Source: Nitrospira sp. (GTDB lineage: Bacteria > Nitrospirota > Nitrospiria > Nitrospirales > Nitrospiraceae). From it: a DNA stretch of 50,077 nucleotides. Positions 1-8,861 of this stretch are shown here, piece by piece; positions within the stretch are counted from its first letter, which is position 1, and the number at the start of each line of letters is the position of its first letter. A program made the translations under genes and the position numbers. The notes under the pieces are model-generated. The model searched no databases. It saw only the letters and a program-made list of their open reading frames with translations, and was not told the origin of the DNA. The DNA is taken from contig JABFSU010000073.1 of NCBI GenBank assembly GCA_013140455.1, positions 1-50,077 on the forward strand. Direction: 5' to 3'.

Positions 1-635
1 TATTCGATGTATTCCATTTCTTGAAAACGAAATTCGATGCCGAGCGTCCAGGTGCCCTGCGTGGCTTCGGCACTTTTGACAAGCCCTGTCAAATTTGTGA
101 CGTGACCGAGTCCGGCCAGCTCAAACTCCATGCGGAGTTTGGTTCCTGCCCGGAGCCAGGCCGGAGCTTGAGGTACGATGACGCTACAGCCGCCGATACT
201 CAGATTTTGAAGAAGCCCGCCGACGATCGCCGCCGCCGCTCCGCCCGCCGCGGGACCATCCACCCGTTCAAGGACAATCGGCTCACAGGAAGACACGCGG
301 GCATGTTTGCGCAAATGCATTTCTTCCACGGTTTGCGGAAATGCAATGAAGAGGAGCGGCACCGGCGCGCTCAACGTGTCGCGAATTTCGCTTCGATACC
401 CGACGAGTTTCCCGTCAAGAAGATAGCTGACCGTACAGGGGGTTCCTCGTGGAATCTCCGCCCCATGGCCGACTTGCGACGGCCATTCACAGACCAGCCA
501 GGCATAGTCTTTCCAACCCAGGAGCGTTGACCCGTACATGCCCTTCTGCCCGTTGAGCGTGAGCGACAGTTTGAGGGAGAGGCCAACCGTGAGAAAGGAT
601 GTCGGCGTGGGTTGTGTCGTGGTCACATCATTCAT
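1..635 (-). CDS. PilZ-domain flagellar brake protein, YcgR-like (3' end cut by window edge)
   Basis: Translating the minus strand from the ATG at 635 gives an open frame to the window edge (about 211 codons seen, C-terminus missing). An N-terminal beta-rich half of about 105 residues fits the YcgR_2 (flagellar brake N-terminal) type. After it come the PilZ signatures: RKHARV (the RxxxR c-di-GMP-binding motif) and, about 45 residues later, NLSIGG (the [D/N]xSxxG motif). Both binding motifs look intact. Proteins of this family bind c-di-GMP and slow or bias the motor, so it is probably an effector for the HD-GYP enzymes beside it. Its ATG overlaps the TGA of the HD-GYP gene (ATGA, 632-635), so the two are translationally coupled. 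The family is clear; the exact output is inferred. Confidence 0.85.
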   Translation of the reverse strand, partial: MNDVTTTQPTPTSFLTVGLSLKLSLTLNGQKGMYGSTLLGWKDYAWLVCEWPSQVGHGAEIPRGTPCTVSYLLDGKLVGYRSEIRDTLSAPVPLLFIAFPQTVEEMHLRKHARVSSCEPIVLERVDGPAAGGAAAAIVGGLLQNLSIGGCSVIVPQAPAWLRAGTKLRMEFELAGLGHVTNLTGLVKSAEATQGTWTLGIEFRFQEMEYIE

Positions 636-1855
636 GAGGGCTCCTGGTCGAGATAGACGGTGGGGTTGATGCCGGTGCTTACGGGATCGGTGACCGCCAC
701 AATTGATCGGCGCGTCGGACCGTTGATCTGAGCAAGATCAACGGTCTCAGGATGCGGCACCATCGCATTTCCGGCGCTTTTAACCACAATGACCTCAGGC
801 TCAAGAGGCGTCGGACGATTGATTCGGCTGACCACGGCGACCTCCCCTGTATTGAGCCGGACGACTGAGCCGACCGGATAGACTCCGACGATCTGGATAA
901 ACCGTTGGACGAGCGTATGTTCAAGATGGCCCTTTTGCGAGATGAGATACAAGAATTGCAGGGCTTCATGCGCCGGTTTGGCTTTGTGATAGCAGCGATC
1001 GCTGGTGATGGCATCGTAGATATCCACGACGGCGGCTATCATTCCAAATTGGCTGAGTTCGCTCCTCTGGCGCTGGTAGGGGTACCCGGTCCCATCCACG
1101 CGTTCGTGATGTTCAAGCGCCGGCTTTAGGTAGTTGTCTGTCAATCCGGTCGTGCCTGACAGAACTTCAGCTCCCCGCATCACATGTTGCTTCATGATTT
1201 CAAATTCATGCGCTTCGTATTTGCCCGGCTTATTCAAAATCTCCAACGGGACTTTCGTCTTCCCGATATCATGGAGCAAGGTCCCGACGCCGAGTTGATG
1301 CAATAGTGCTTCGTCGATGCCCAGGTTGCGCCCGAGCGACAGGGCCAGCAGCGACGTGTTGACCGAATGAAAGAACGTATATTCGTCAAAATGCTTTAAA
1401 CGCGAGAGGCTCGTGAGGGCATCAGGATTCCGGAGGACGCTGTCGGCCATCTCCGATACCACCTGATTGACCGCGTCCATGTTGATGTCGCGTCCCATTC
1501 GAACGTCGAGCATCGCTTCTTCTATGACATTCTTCGCGGCGGTATATACGAGCTTGGCGGCCGGCAGTTCCTCTTCGAATGGAATACCGGTGACTTCCGG
1601 AGGCGCGGTGAGGATGGGTGGGGTATTGACGGCTTCAGAAGCCTCTTGGATCCCCTCTTCGGTTGTAGGAGAGTCAGCTTCAAGTTCTCCTGAAATGTCG
1701 AGGGTTTCAACACCGCAGGCTTTGAGTTGCTCCACCTGCTCCATCGATGTCACCGCCATGCGGTGCCGGAAAAAGGGCGTCGCAAACCAGGAACAATCGA
1801 GTTTCTCGATGCGCATGCCGGGACGAAGCTGGGTAATGTGAATGCGTGTAGCCAT
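632..1855 (-). CDS. HD-GYP cyclic-di-GMP phosphodiesterase with DUF3391 N-terminus
   Basis: A 407-residue protein. Residues 1-60 are a DUF3391-type domain that opens with a TQLRPGMRIEKLD-like segment. After an acidic linker comes an HD-GYP domain (about 150-330) with H163 in FFHSVN, HDIGK at 195-199 and HHERVDGTGYP at 249-259, so the metal-binding and signature residues are all present. This family hydrolyses c-di-GMP to pGpG or GMP in the cytoplasm. A C-terminal module (VGSVVRLNTGE onwards) also occurs in the divergent paralogue at 2102-3373. The ATG at 1855 has no strong ribosome binding site. The gene is coupled to the PilZ gene by a 4-base overlap. Activity is inferred from the intact motifs. 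Confidence 0.93.
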   Translation of the reverse strand: MATRIHITQLRPGMRIEKLDCSWFATPFFRHRMAVTSMEQVEQLKACGVETLDISGELEADSPTTEEGIQEASEAVNTPPILTAPPEVTGIPFEEELPAAKLVYTAAKNVIEEAMLDVRMGRDINMDAVNQVVSEMADSVLRNPDALTSLSRLKHFDEYTFFHSVNTSLLALSLGRNLGIDEALLHQLGVGTLLHDIGKTKVPLEILNKPGKYEAHEFEIMKQHVMRGAEVLSGTTGLTDNYLKPALEHHERVDGTGYPYQRQRSELSQFGMIAAVVDIYDAITSDRCYHKAKPAHEALQFLYLISQKGHLEHTLVQRFIQIVGVYPVGSVVRLNTGEVAVVSRINRPTPLEPEVIVVKSAGNAMVPHPETVDLAQINGPTRRSIVAVTDPVSTGINPTVYLDQEPS

Positions 1856-2006
1856 GAATGACGGCTGCGGGTATCCGGTCGAGTTGCGCGCAGATCGACG
1901 CTTGCTTCCGTATCGGAAAATGCACAGGAATTCTTGAGGGAGATCCCACGAAATGGCGAAGGGAACCGGTAATGGTCTCTAGCCAGGATGGGACGCCCCC
2001 CAGTCG

Positions 2007-2034
2007 TTAAGATCGTTCCTCCGGGAACCGATAT
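2007..2034 (+). promoter_or_regulatory. candidate sigma-28 (FliA-type) promoter for the second HD-GYP gene
   Basis: TTAA at 2007-2010, 16 bases, then ACCGATAT at 2027-2034, compared with the FliA consensus TAAA-N15-GCCGATAA. It lies about 65 bases before the ATG at 2102 in the divergent intergenic gap (1856-2101). It is the best promoter-like match there, but both boxes have mismatches. Confidence 0.35.
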
Positions 2035-2101
2035 GACATGTGGGATCCTCTCGAAGGGGACCTGCGTATTCGGAGCTTGGCAACCGAGGAGATACGAATT
2101 C

Positions 2102-3373
2102 ATGAGTGGGATGAAGCAGATATCCATTGAGCAACTGATACCGGGCATGTTTGTCGTAGAGATGGATCTTCCCTGGTATCGAACACCCTTTCTTTTTCAT
2201 AAACGTCTGATTCGTGATGTTGAAACGATTGGCGTGATGAAACAGCACGGTGTGCAATCCGTCACCATAGATACGGCAAAAGGGCTCGACGTGCAGGAGG
2301 CTCCACTCACCCCAAGCGCAGCACCGGCACATTCCGTAGAAAATTTGGACTCGGCCTTGTCTGCCAGCGTGACGTCGATCGATTCACATGCGTCTACCCT
2401 GAGCGATGGTGGAGCACAGGCCATCGCCGCGTCTGTATACACGGACGCGCAGGAGGCGATGGAACGAATATTCGCTGATCTGGAACGCGGTGTACCGCCG
2501 ACACCGGCAGCCACTAAGATTATCGTGGGCGGCGTCGTCGACCAGGTATTGCACAGTCGGAATGAACTCCTGCTTCACAGTACCTTTCTCAAGGTGAAAC
2601 AGTTCGATCGTTCGTTGGGCGCCCATGCGCTGGATACAACTATCTTATCGCTGGTCGTGGCGGTCGAAAGCGGCGTCGATCCGGCTGATTACGAACACCT
2701 CGGGATGGGTGCGCTCCTGCATGATGTCGGATATGTCCGCCTCCCCCGCAACCTTGTCCGCAAGCGGGATGAATGCAATGATTCGGAACAGCGTCTCTTA
2801 GAGCAGCACACTCAATTGGGCATCACGGTGTTGGGGGAGCAATCCGGTTTTCATCAAGAGGTGTGTCGCATCGTCATGGAGCATCACGAGCGTTGCGATG
2901 GAAGCGGGTATCCACGGAAGATGAAGACCGTGGACATCTCGCCCTTGGCCCAAATTGTCGGGATCGTAGATCTCTACGACAAGATGGTCAGCCGCCGCGG
3001 CGGTCGACCGGCGATGATTCCCCATGACGCGGTCCGTCAATTGTTTCTGGTCGGGGAACGCGGACAATATCCCAAACCCTTGGTTGAGGCCGTCATTCGA
3101 AGTATCGGCGTGTATCCGGTCGGAAGCCTCGTTCGTTTGAACACCGGAGAACAAGCGGTGGTCGTCGGCGTGAATCCGGAACAGCGATTGAAACCTCAAG
3201 TGAAGATTACCGGCGGACCGCACGGAGAGTCCTACCCTAATCCAGAGCAAGTCGACCTGTCTCTTCCTTCGCAGGATAAGGTCTCGCGCACAGTCTTACG
3301 CGTGCTGGATCCTGTCCAAGAGCGCGTCAATATCGCCATGTACCTGGGTGATGTCACGGATCAGGCGGCCTAA
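2102..3373 (+). CDS. HD-GYP domain protein, divergent paralogue with altered HDxGK motif
   Basis: The ATG at 2102 is preceded by GAGGAG at 2086-2091 with a 10-base spacer, which is better than the upstream in-frame ATG at 1988; this gives 423 residues. The layout matches the protein at 632-1855: a DUF3391-like start (MKQISIEQLIPGM), a linker, an HD-GYP domain and the VGSLVRLNTGE C-terminal module. The HD motif is HDVGY (207-211), with tyrosine in place of the usual lysine. The GYP motif HHERCDGSGYP (261-271) is intact. Family members degrade c-di-GMP; whether this one is fully active is uncertain. Its stop overlaps the next ATG by one base (TAATG), so it is co-translated with the hybrid kinase. 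Confidence 0.9.
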   Translation: MSGMKQISIEQLIPGMFVVEMDLPWYRTPFLFHKRLIRDVETIGVMKQHGVQSVTIDTAKGLDVQEAPLTPSAAPAHSVENLDSALSASVTSIDSHASTLSDGGAQAIAASVYTDAQEAMERIFADLERGVPPTPAATKIIVGGVVDQVLHSRNELLLHSTFLKVKQFDRSLGAHALDTTILSLVVAVESGVDPADYEHLGMGALLHDVGYVRLPRNLVRKRDECNDSEQRLLEQHTQLGITVLGEQSGFHQEVCRIVMEHHERCDGSGYPRKMKTVDISPLAQIVGIVDLYDKMVSRRGGRPAMIPHDAVRQLFLVGERGQYPKPLVEAVIRSIGVYPVGSLVRLNTGEQAVVVGVNPEQRLKPQVKITGGPHGESYPNPEQVDLSLPSQDKVSRTVLRVLDPVQERVNIAMYLGDVTDQAA

Positions 3374-6216
3374 TGAAGCAGCCTCCCCCACGGCGGCGAT
3401 CGGCGATTCCTCGGGCAGCCAAGAAGCCTTCGTCCCAGTCATACGAAAGGCTCTTGGAGGGACTGCCGATCGGCGTCATCCTATTGAGCCCGGATGGAGG
3501 CATTGCTGCAATGAATGCCGAAGGCGCCCGCTTGTGCGGGGGGGCTGCGACAGGCTATATCGGGGCATCATTTCCGGAACTGTGGCAGCAGCTGACCGGG
3601 CTGAATTCTGACGCCACCAGACAGCTCATTTATCAGGTTTACCGCGAGAGGCAACCCAGGCAACCAGCCCAGGTGATCCTACAGCAGGGCCGGGGCCGTG
3701 CGATTCCGGTTGAATGGACCTGTATGCCGGCCAGCTTCGATCAGCAACTCGGAGTCTCCGTCAGCCTCAAAGATACGTCTCGGGAGCAGGAACTCACGCA
3801 CGATCGTAATCGGCTGGCATCGATTGCCGACGAAAGTCCCTACCCGATTCTTGAGCTCGACGATCAGGCCAGCCTGATTTATGCCAACCCGGTGATGAGC
3901 GGGCTCTTGACTCGGCACGGCTATGGATCTGACGGATTCCCACAAGTGGTTCCACAGGACTTACCGGATCTGGTACGGCGTTGTTTGGATTCGGACGCGC
4001 CCATCCAGGAGATTGCCTCCCGCCTCCCCGACGCACGCTATGCGTGGGTCTTCTGCCCGGTGAAGGCCGATCGCCGTGTCCGCGGGTATGCCGTGGATCT
4101 GACAGAAACTCAGCGAGCAAAAGAGGCGCTCCACGCCTCGGCTGAGGAACTGACCGCTCAGAACCTGCGGTTGGATCGGGCGCTTCAGGAGGCGCAAGCC
4201 GCTACTCACACCAAGGCGGCGTTTCTCGCCACGATCAGTCATGAATTGCGCACCCCCATGAACGGGGTGATCGGAATGACCAGCCTGCTAATGGACACGG
4301 CACTCGCTCCCGAACAGCGTTCATATGCCGAGACCATCCGCCAATGCGGGGAAGCGCTCCTGCAATTGATCAATGATGTTCTGGAGTGCAGCAAGATCGA
4401 AGCGGGCAAGCTCGAGCTGGAGTCGATCGAGTTTAATCTTCGCACGACCGTGGAAGATGTGCTCAAGCAATTTGCTGAACGCGCGGAATCCAAAGGATTG
4501 GAATTGACCTGTCTCATTCATGCAGCCGTGCCGACCGGATTGCGAGGTGACCCCGGCCGGCTCCGACAGGTCCTGACGAATCTGGTCGGGAACGCCATCA
4601 AGTTTACCCAGCACGGAGACGTGACGTTACAGGTGTATCTCGAAGAGGAGACCGAAGGGGACGCCCTGCTCCGATTTGACGTGACCGACAGTGGCATCGG
4701 CATCAGCCAGGAAACTCAGGCGAAGTTGTTTCAGCCGTTTGTCCAAGCCGACTCGACCACGACCAGGCGATATGGAGGAACAGGACTGGGTTTGTCTATT
4801 TCCAAGCAATTGATCGAATTAATGGGCGGACAGATCGGCGTGAAGAGCGCGCCTGACCGCGGCAGCACTTTTTGGTGTACGGCCCGCTTCCCGAAACAGC
4901 CTTCGTCGGTGCCCGCCATTCTTCCCATGGCGGAGCTGCAGGGGCACCGTGTGCTCATCGTGGATGACAATGAGTCGAATCGGCTTATTTTGCATCATCT
5001 GGTCTCCGGCTGGGGTATGCAGGATGTGCTTGTGGAGGACGCGGCGCGCGCGGTGGCACAGATTGAGGAAGCATTCCGATGTGGCACTCCATTCGATTGC
5101 GCCATTGTGGATGTCGTGATGCCCGGCAAAGATGGCCTGCAATTGGCGGCTGAACTCCAGCGACTGTCCTGTGCCGCCCCCATGCGTATCGTCGTCATGA
5201 CCTCTCTTTTACAACGCGGACATGCCGAGCGTGCTCGAAAGGTCGGGGCGAAGGGTTATCTCACCAAGCCCGTCCGACATGATGAATTGCGGGATTGCCT
5301 GCGCACGGTGCTCGGGATGGCGCCGGCTTCGGCTGAGACACCGCAAGCGGGCGATACCACGGCGCCTCGCTTGATCACGCGACACACATTGGCGGAGCAC
5401 GCCACGCGCCGAAGGGTCTTAGTCGTTGAAGATAACAGCGTCAATCAAAAACTCGCCGTGCGGATGCTGGAGAAGCTCGGGTACCGGCCCGATCTTGTCG
5501 AGAATGGACAGGAAGCATTAGCCGCGCTTGACGCGGGGGCTTATGAGGCGGTCCTCATGGATTGCCAGATGCCGGTCATGGACGGATTTGAGGCCACGGC
5601 TGCAATCCGTCGACAGGAAGCGGCAGGAAAGCGCTATGTCAGCGCCGGCCATTTGCCGATCATTGCGGTCACGGCCAATGCGATGCAAGGTGATCGTGAG
5701 CGCTGCCTGGCGGCCGGCATGGATGCCTATCTTGCCAAACCGATTAAGCTGGAGGATGTGCGGACCACACTGGCACGGTGGATCATGCCCCCTGCTTCAG
5801 AAGAAACAGGCAAGCGCGTGGTGAAGAGCGCGGAGCCGGTGGCCGAGGGGCGGCCGATCTTCGACCCTTCCCAAATGCTCCAGAATATCGGAGGCGATCA
5901 GGATCTCCTGGTTCAACTCATTGACCTGTTCCTTGAACGCCAGGCCGATATGATGAGCCAGGTCCGGCAGGCCTTGTCTCTTGGGGACGCCGTAACGGTC
6001 GAGCGCGCGGCTCATACCCTCAAGGGAACGGCCGGCAATCTCTGCGCTCCGGAGGTGGCCCTGGCCGCAGGCCGGCTAGAAGCCATCGGTCGGCTGGGGA
6101 CCCTCCACGACGCTCCGGCAGTGTATGCGCACCTTGAGATGGAGATGCTTCGCCTGCTTCATGTCCTCGAAGAGTATCGCGGGGAGAGCGGTGCCATCAC
6201 ACAGGCTGCGGCCTGA
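3373..6216 (+). CDS. hybrid sensor histidine kinase (PAS-PAS-HisKA-HATPase-REC-REC-HPt)
   Basis: A 947-residue protein with no membrane segment, so a soluble sensor. Two PAS-like domains (about 22-135 and 145-250) lead into a coiled segment and HisKA with H290 in ISHELRTPMNG. The HATPase has an N box near 403, DSGIGIS at 439 and GGTGLGLS near 468. Receiver 1 (525-650) carries D580 in AIVDVVMPGKDG. Receiver 2 (680-805) carries D730 in VLMDCQMPVMDG. The HPt domain has H881 in AAHTLKGTAGNL. All phosphorelay residues are present, as in BarA/EvgS-type kinases. No DNA-binding partner is adjacent, so the final target is unknown; the coupled HD-GYP gene suggests a role in motility signalling. The stop is convergent with fliW 42 bases away, and no clear terminator lies between them. 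Confidence 0.95.
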   Translation: MKQPPPRRRSAIPRAAKKPSSQSYERLLEGLPIGVILLSPDGGIAAMNAEGARLCGGAATGYIGASFPELWQQLTGLNSDATRQLIYQVYRERQPRQPAQVILQQGRGRAIPVEWTCMPASFDQQLGVSVSLKDTSREQELTHDRNRLASIADESPYPILELDDQASLIYANPVMSGLLTRHGYGSDGFPQVVPQDLPDLVRRCLDSDAPIQEIASRLPDARYAWVFCPVKADRRVRGYAVDLTETQRAKEALHASAEELTAQNLRLDRALQEAQAATHTKAAFLATISHELRTPMNGVIGMTSLLMDTALAPEQRSYAETIRQCGEALLQLINDVLECSKIEAGKLELESIEFNLRTTVEDVLKQFAERAESKGLELTCLIHAAVPTGLRGDPGRLRQVLTNLVGNAIKFTQHGDVTLQVYLEEETEGDALLRFDVTDSGIGISQETQAKLFQPFVQADSTTTRRYGGTGLGLSISKQLIELMGGQIGVKSAPDRGSTFWCTARFPKQPSSVPAILPMAELQGHRVLIVDDNESNRLILHHLVSGWGMQDVLVEDAARAVAQIEEAFRCGTPFDCAIVDVVMPGKDGLQLAAELQRLSCAAPMRIVVMTSLLQRGHAERARKVGAKGYLTKPVRHDELRDCLRTVLGMAPASAETPQAGDTTAPRLITRHTLAEHATRRRVLVVEDNSVNQKLAVRMLEKLGYRPDLVENGQEALAALDAGAYEAVLMDCQMPVMDGFEATAAIRRQEAAGKRYVSAGHLPIIAVTANAMQGDRERCLAAGMDAYLAKPIKLEDVRTTLARWIMPPASEETGKRVVKSAEPVAEGRPIFDPSQMLQNIGGDQDLLVQLIDLFLERQADMMSQVRQALSLGDAVTVERAAHTLKGTAGNLCAPEVALAAGRLEAIGRLGTLHDAPAVYAHLEMEMLRLLHVLEEYRGESGAITQAAA

Positions 6217-6258
6217 CGCTCCTCTTGTCTCATCCTGTGTGCGGTATCAAAAAGAAGA

Positions 6259-6744
6259 TCAGGCGGAACAGACAGCCGATGCGACCGGCTTGGGGGCAAG
6301 CGTCTGAGCGGAAGGCTTGTGTGAGAACAGCGGGAAACGTGTTGGATAGCTGTCGGAGAGGATCAGCTGTTTGCAGAGCTTTGTGCGAGGGTTCATAAGG
6401 AGCGGCCCCCGCAGATTTGCCGTGATGCCTGTAGGGTCGTTCGAGGGAATGGTCAATAGCACGGATACAATCAACTCCTCATTGTCTTTGCCATCAACCT
6501 CAAGAAGCGCTTCATGAGGAACCTGGACGTCATATTCCGGGTGAAAAGAGGCGGGATCGAGAATGACAAAGGCCAATCCTGGTTCGTCGAGTGACTGCAA
6601 CCATTTGAACGGCGCGTCCGTATCATGATCGAGAATGACGTAGCTGCGACAGTCGGGGAACCCCAGGATGCCGCTTGGAAATGTCAGAACTGCGTCAGGT
6701 CGAACGTCACAGGTACCGAATCGGGTCGAACGACATTGCATCAT
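6259..6744 (-). CDS. fliW: flagellar assembly factor FliW
   Basis: 161 residues (159 if the second ATG at 6741 is used, which sits better behind AAGGA). It shows typical FliW features: an opening with FGTCDVRPDAVLTFPSGILGF, then FVILDP, and a conserved core ending in NLRGPLLMNP. FliW is a cytoplasmic antagonist of CsrA: in Bacillus and Campylobacter it binds CsrA non-competitively and releases flagellin mRNA, while itself being titrated by flagellin. The csrA gene lies immediately upstream (6-base gap), the usual csrA-fliW pair. The flagellin gene that this switch would sense is not in the window. Confidence 0.96.
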   Translation of the reverse strand: MMQCRSTRFGTCDVRPDAVLTFPSGILGFPDCRSYVILDHDTDAPFKWLQSLDEPGLAFVILDPASFHPEYDVQVPHEALLEVDGKDNEELIVSVLLTIPSNDPTGITANLRGPLLMNPRTKLCKQLILSDSYPTRFPLFSHKPSAQTLAPKPVASAVCSA

Positions 6745-6750
6745 CTATCC

Positions 6751-6996
6751 TTATGGAGCGATCCGCCGTTTCGGCTGCACTAAATGGCGAAAGGCGTCGA
6801 GCGGAATGACTTCTGTCTTAGACGCCAGCTGATTCTCGTCCTGAATCCGCGCATAGACTTCATCGCGATGCACTTCAATCGTGTGAGGGGCCTCGATTCC
6901 CAGGCGAACCTGTCCGCCCTTCATTCCCAGGACGATGACCCGGATATCCGGACCGATGGTCACACCCTCACCGCGTCTTCGTGTCAGGACCAGCAT
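6751..6996 (-). CDS. csrA: carbon storage regulator CsrA
   Basis: 81 residues starting MLVLTRRRGEGVTIG, the canonical CsrA N-terminus with its RNA-binding first strand. GQVRLGIEAP and VHRDEVY follow, and the tail is somewhat longer than in the 61-residue E. coli protein. CsrA dimers bind GGA motifs in mRNA leaders and usually block translation. In species with FliW, CsrA's main flagellar target is the flagellin leader. It has the extended C-terminus typical of CsrA proteins that FliW can bind. It lies 84 bases after flgL and may be read from the flgM operon or from its own sigma-28-like site at 7038-7064. Confidence 0.97.
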   Translation of the reverse strand: MLVLTRRRGEGVTIGPDIRVIVLGMKGGQVRLGIEAPHTIEVHRDEVYARIQDENQLASKTEVIPLDAFRHLVQPKRRIAP

Positions 6997-7037
6997 GAAC
7001 GCCTTCCGTGGCTGTTGAACCGATACTCCCTACGAGT

Positions 7038-7064
7038 CTATCGGTCTTTCTGCTGAAACCTTAA
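7038..7064 (-). promoter_or_regulatory. candidate sigma-28 promoter ahead of csrA-fliW
   Basis: On the minus strand: TTAA (7064-7061), 15 bases, then ACCGATAG (7045-7038), against TAAA-N15-GCCGATAA. It sits in the 84-base gap between flgL and csrA, about 42 bases before the csrA ATG. Spacing is ideal but three positions differ from consensus. If real, csrA-fliW would be a FliA-dependent unit. Confidence 0.4.
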
Positions 7065-7079
7065 GTCCCCTGCTCATAC

Positions 7080-8846
7080 TTATTGTAGATATTTCAGGAG
7101 GGAATTTCCAAACAGTTGATTCAGGGTTCGACTGGCGGCTTCGATCGCGTATTGCTGCAAGGTCAGATCGGAAATCACTTTGGCGAGATCGACATCCTCA
7201 GTTTCCGAGAGCGTTTGGGTAAAGAACGTCTTGAACTCATCCAGCCGACCGGCGCTGCCCGTCAACCGATTCGACAATGCCCCGACCTCTCCCAAGACGG
7301 CGCCGGCCTGGCTGAGCCCCGTGCCGACATCCCCGATCGTGTCGCGAATCCCTCCACGGTAGTTTGTTCTGAGCGATGTCATGAGGGTCTTGATCGAGGC
7401 AAACAAATCGATATTGGGACCGCTGAACACGCGATCTCCGGACACGTTGGTGGGCACCACTTGATTATTGCCCACCTCCACCTGATGGATGCCGGCATCG
7501 CCTTGATATTGCAATCCTGTCACCACGGCAAACCGGTCGCCCGTGGCGGGAGCGCCACTGCCCGTGGAGAGCTGCAGCCGGATTCCGTCGAAGCTGATAT
7601 CGCTTCCCGTGCTATAGGTTTGGTTGGCCAACACGGTTCGTGGAGTGAGACTCACCGCATAGGCATCACCGCTTTGCGGTCCGCCTCGATCGCTATTGGT
7701 GAGGACAATCCGGAGGCCGTCAAACTCAATGGCGTTGCCTGATACGTAGGTGTTTCCTGATGACACCGTGGCGCTCGTCGTCGTGTTCACGATATTGTAC
7801 TGCGTACTTGAGGTGAATTGGATCGCATAAGAGTTGAGGGTCAAATCGGCCGGTCCAATAATCCCGGCATCAGATGCGAATGCTCCCCCTGTATTGGCGC
7901 TGTTCTTCGTCACATTCACGGGAACCGTCACATCAACGACGTCGTACTGCGTCGCCGATGAAAACCGGACCACATAATCATCCAGCGTGACGAGATTATC
8001 ATCGACGACGGTTCCTTGGTTGATCACTGCGCCGCCCGTATTGGTCGATCCCGGACTCGTGGTGGCGGTGAGCGCAAACGGCTTATCCCCGGTTGTCCGG
8101 CTTCCCCCCACAAGCCCCAGCGTGGCGCGTGAGGTGCCTCCGGTCACCGTCACGGTTGAGTCTGATCCGTGCGCGTCGGACGCAATGACGAGGTGATCCG
8201 TCTCGAACGTCACCGTGACATGCTTGCCGGCTGCGGTCAGTGCGGTATCGGCATTGATCTGGGTTTGGACACGTGCCGCGAGGGCGGCCCCGGTCAAACT
8301 TCCGGTTGCCGACGTCAAATCGATCGTGCCGGATGTCACTCCATCGACCGAGACCACGAGGCTATCATTGGTGCCGTTGGTCAGCGTAACGGGCGTGGTA
8401 ATCGCGAGCCCCGTCGTCCGGCCGTGAGTGCTGGTGCCGGTAAAGACCGCCTGCCCGTTCAACTCGGCATTGGCATATTGCTGAACCAATGAATAGAGCT
8501 GCCGGACTTCGCTGGAGCCGATGACGCGTTCCGCCGGGCCGTTCGTATCACTGCCGAACTGGACGGCAAGCTCTTGGACCCGGCTGAGGGTGTCCGTCGT
8601 ACTACTCAGGAGTTTGTCGCTCAGGTCGAGGCGCGTCCTGCCGAAGGAAATATTGCGCAAGCGTTGGTCAATCGAGGCAACCGACGCTTTGTCGAGGCTG
8701 ATATGATTAAAGGCGCTCGGATCGTCGGACGGTTTGCGCACTTTCTTTCCCGTCGAGACCTGCTGTTGCAACTCCAAAGACCGTGCGCGAGACCGTTCGA
8801 GATTATTGACCAATACACCGAAGGTTTGTTGCTCAGTGACACGCAT
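7080..8846 (-). CDS. flgL: flagellar hook-filament junction protein FlgL (HAP3), enlarged
   Basis: 588 residues against about 300-400 usually. The N-terminus (MRVTEQQTFGVLVNNLERSR, with STGKKVRKPSDDP) and the C-terminal helices (LTLQQYAIEAASRTLNQL) are flagellin-like and form the D0/D1 core. FlgL joins FlgK to the filament outside the cell and is exported through the flagellar type III system. Residues about 147-447 are an insert: a flagellin-IN-type module (VSVDGVTSGTI, ARVQTQINAD), two copies of a strand-rich DYVVRFSSATQYDVVD-like unit and two copies of an FDGLRI/FDGIRL unit. Related modules occur in FlgK next door. It follows flgK by 15 bases. Confidence 0.95.
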   Translation of the reverse strand: MRVTEQQTFGVLVNNLERSRARSLELQQQVSTGKKVRKPSDDPSAFNHISLDKASVASIDQRLRNISFGRTRLDLSDKLLSSTTDTLSRVQELAVQFGSDTNGPAERVIGSSEVRQLYSLVQQYANAELNGQAVFTGTSTHGRTTGLAITTPVTLTNGTNDSLVVSVDGVTSGTIDLTSATGSLTGAALAARVQTQINADTALTAAGKHVTVTFETDHLVIASDAHGSDSTVTVTGGTSRATLGLVGGSRTTGDKPFALTATTSPGSTNTGGAVINQGTVVDDNLVTLDDYVVRFSSATQYDVVDVTVPVNVTKNSANTGGAFASDAGIIGPADLTLNSYAIQFTSSTQYNIVNTTTSATVSSGNTYVSGNAIEFDGLRIVLTNSDRGGPQSGDAYAVSLTPRTVLANQTYSTGSDISFDGIRLQLSTGSGAPATGDRFAVVTGLQYQGDAGIHQVEVGNNQVVPTNVSGDRVFSGPNIDLFASIKTLMTSLRTNYRGGIRDTIGDVGTGLSQAGAVLGEVGALSNRLTGSAGRLDEFKTFFTQTLSETEDVDLAKVISDLTLQQYAIEAASRTLNQLFGNSLLKYLQ

Positions 8847-8861
8847 GGAGACTCATCCCTT

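Noticed and set aside
1911..1937. Minus-strand TCAA-N15-TTCCGATA before the first HD-GYP gene
   Set aside because: Too many mismatches to the FliA consensus in both boxes; kept only as a remote possibility.
1988..2101. Longer N-terminus for the second HD-GYP protein
   Set aside because: The ATG at 1988 lacks a ribosome binding site and the extension would include the promoter-like site; the ATG at 2102 has GAGGAG at the right distance.
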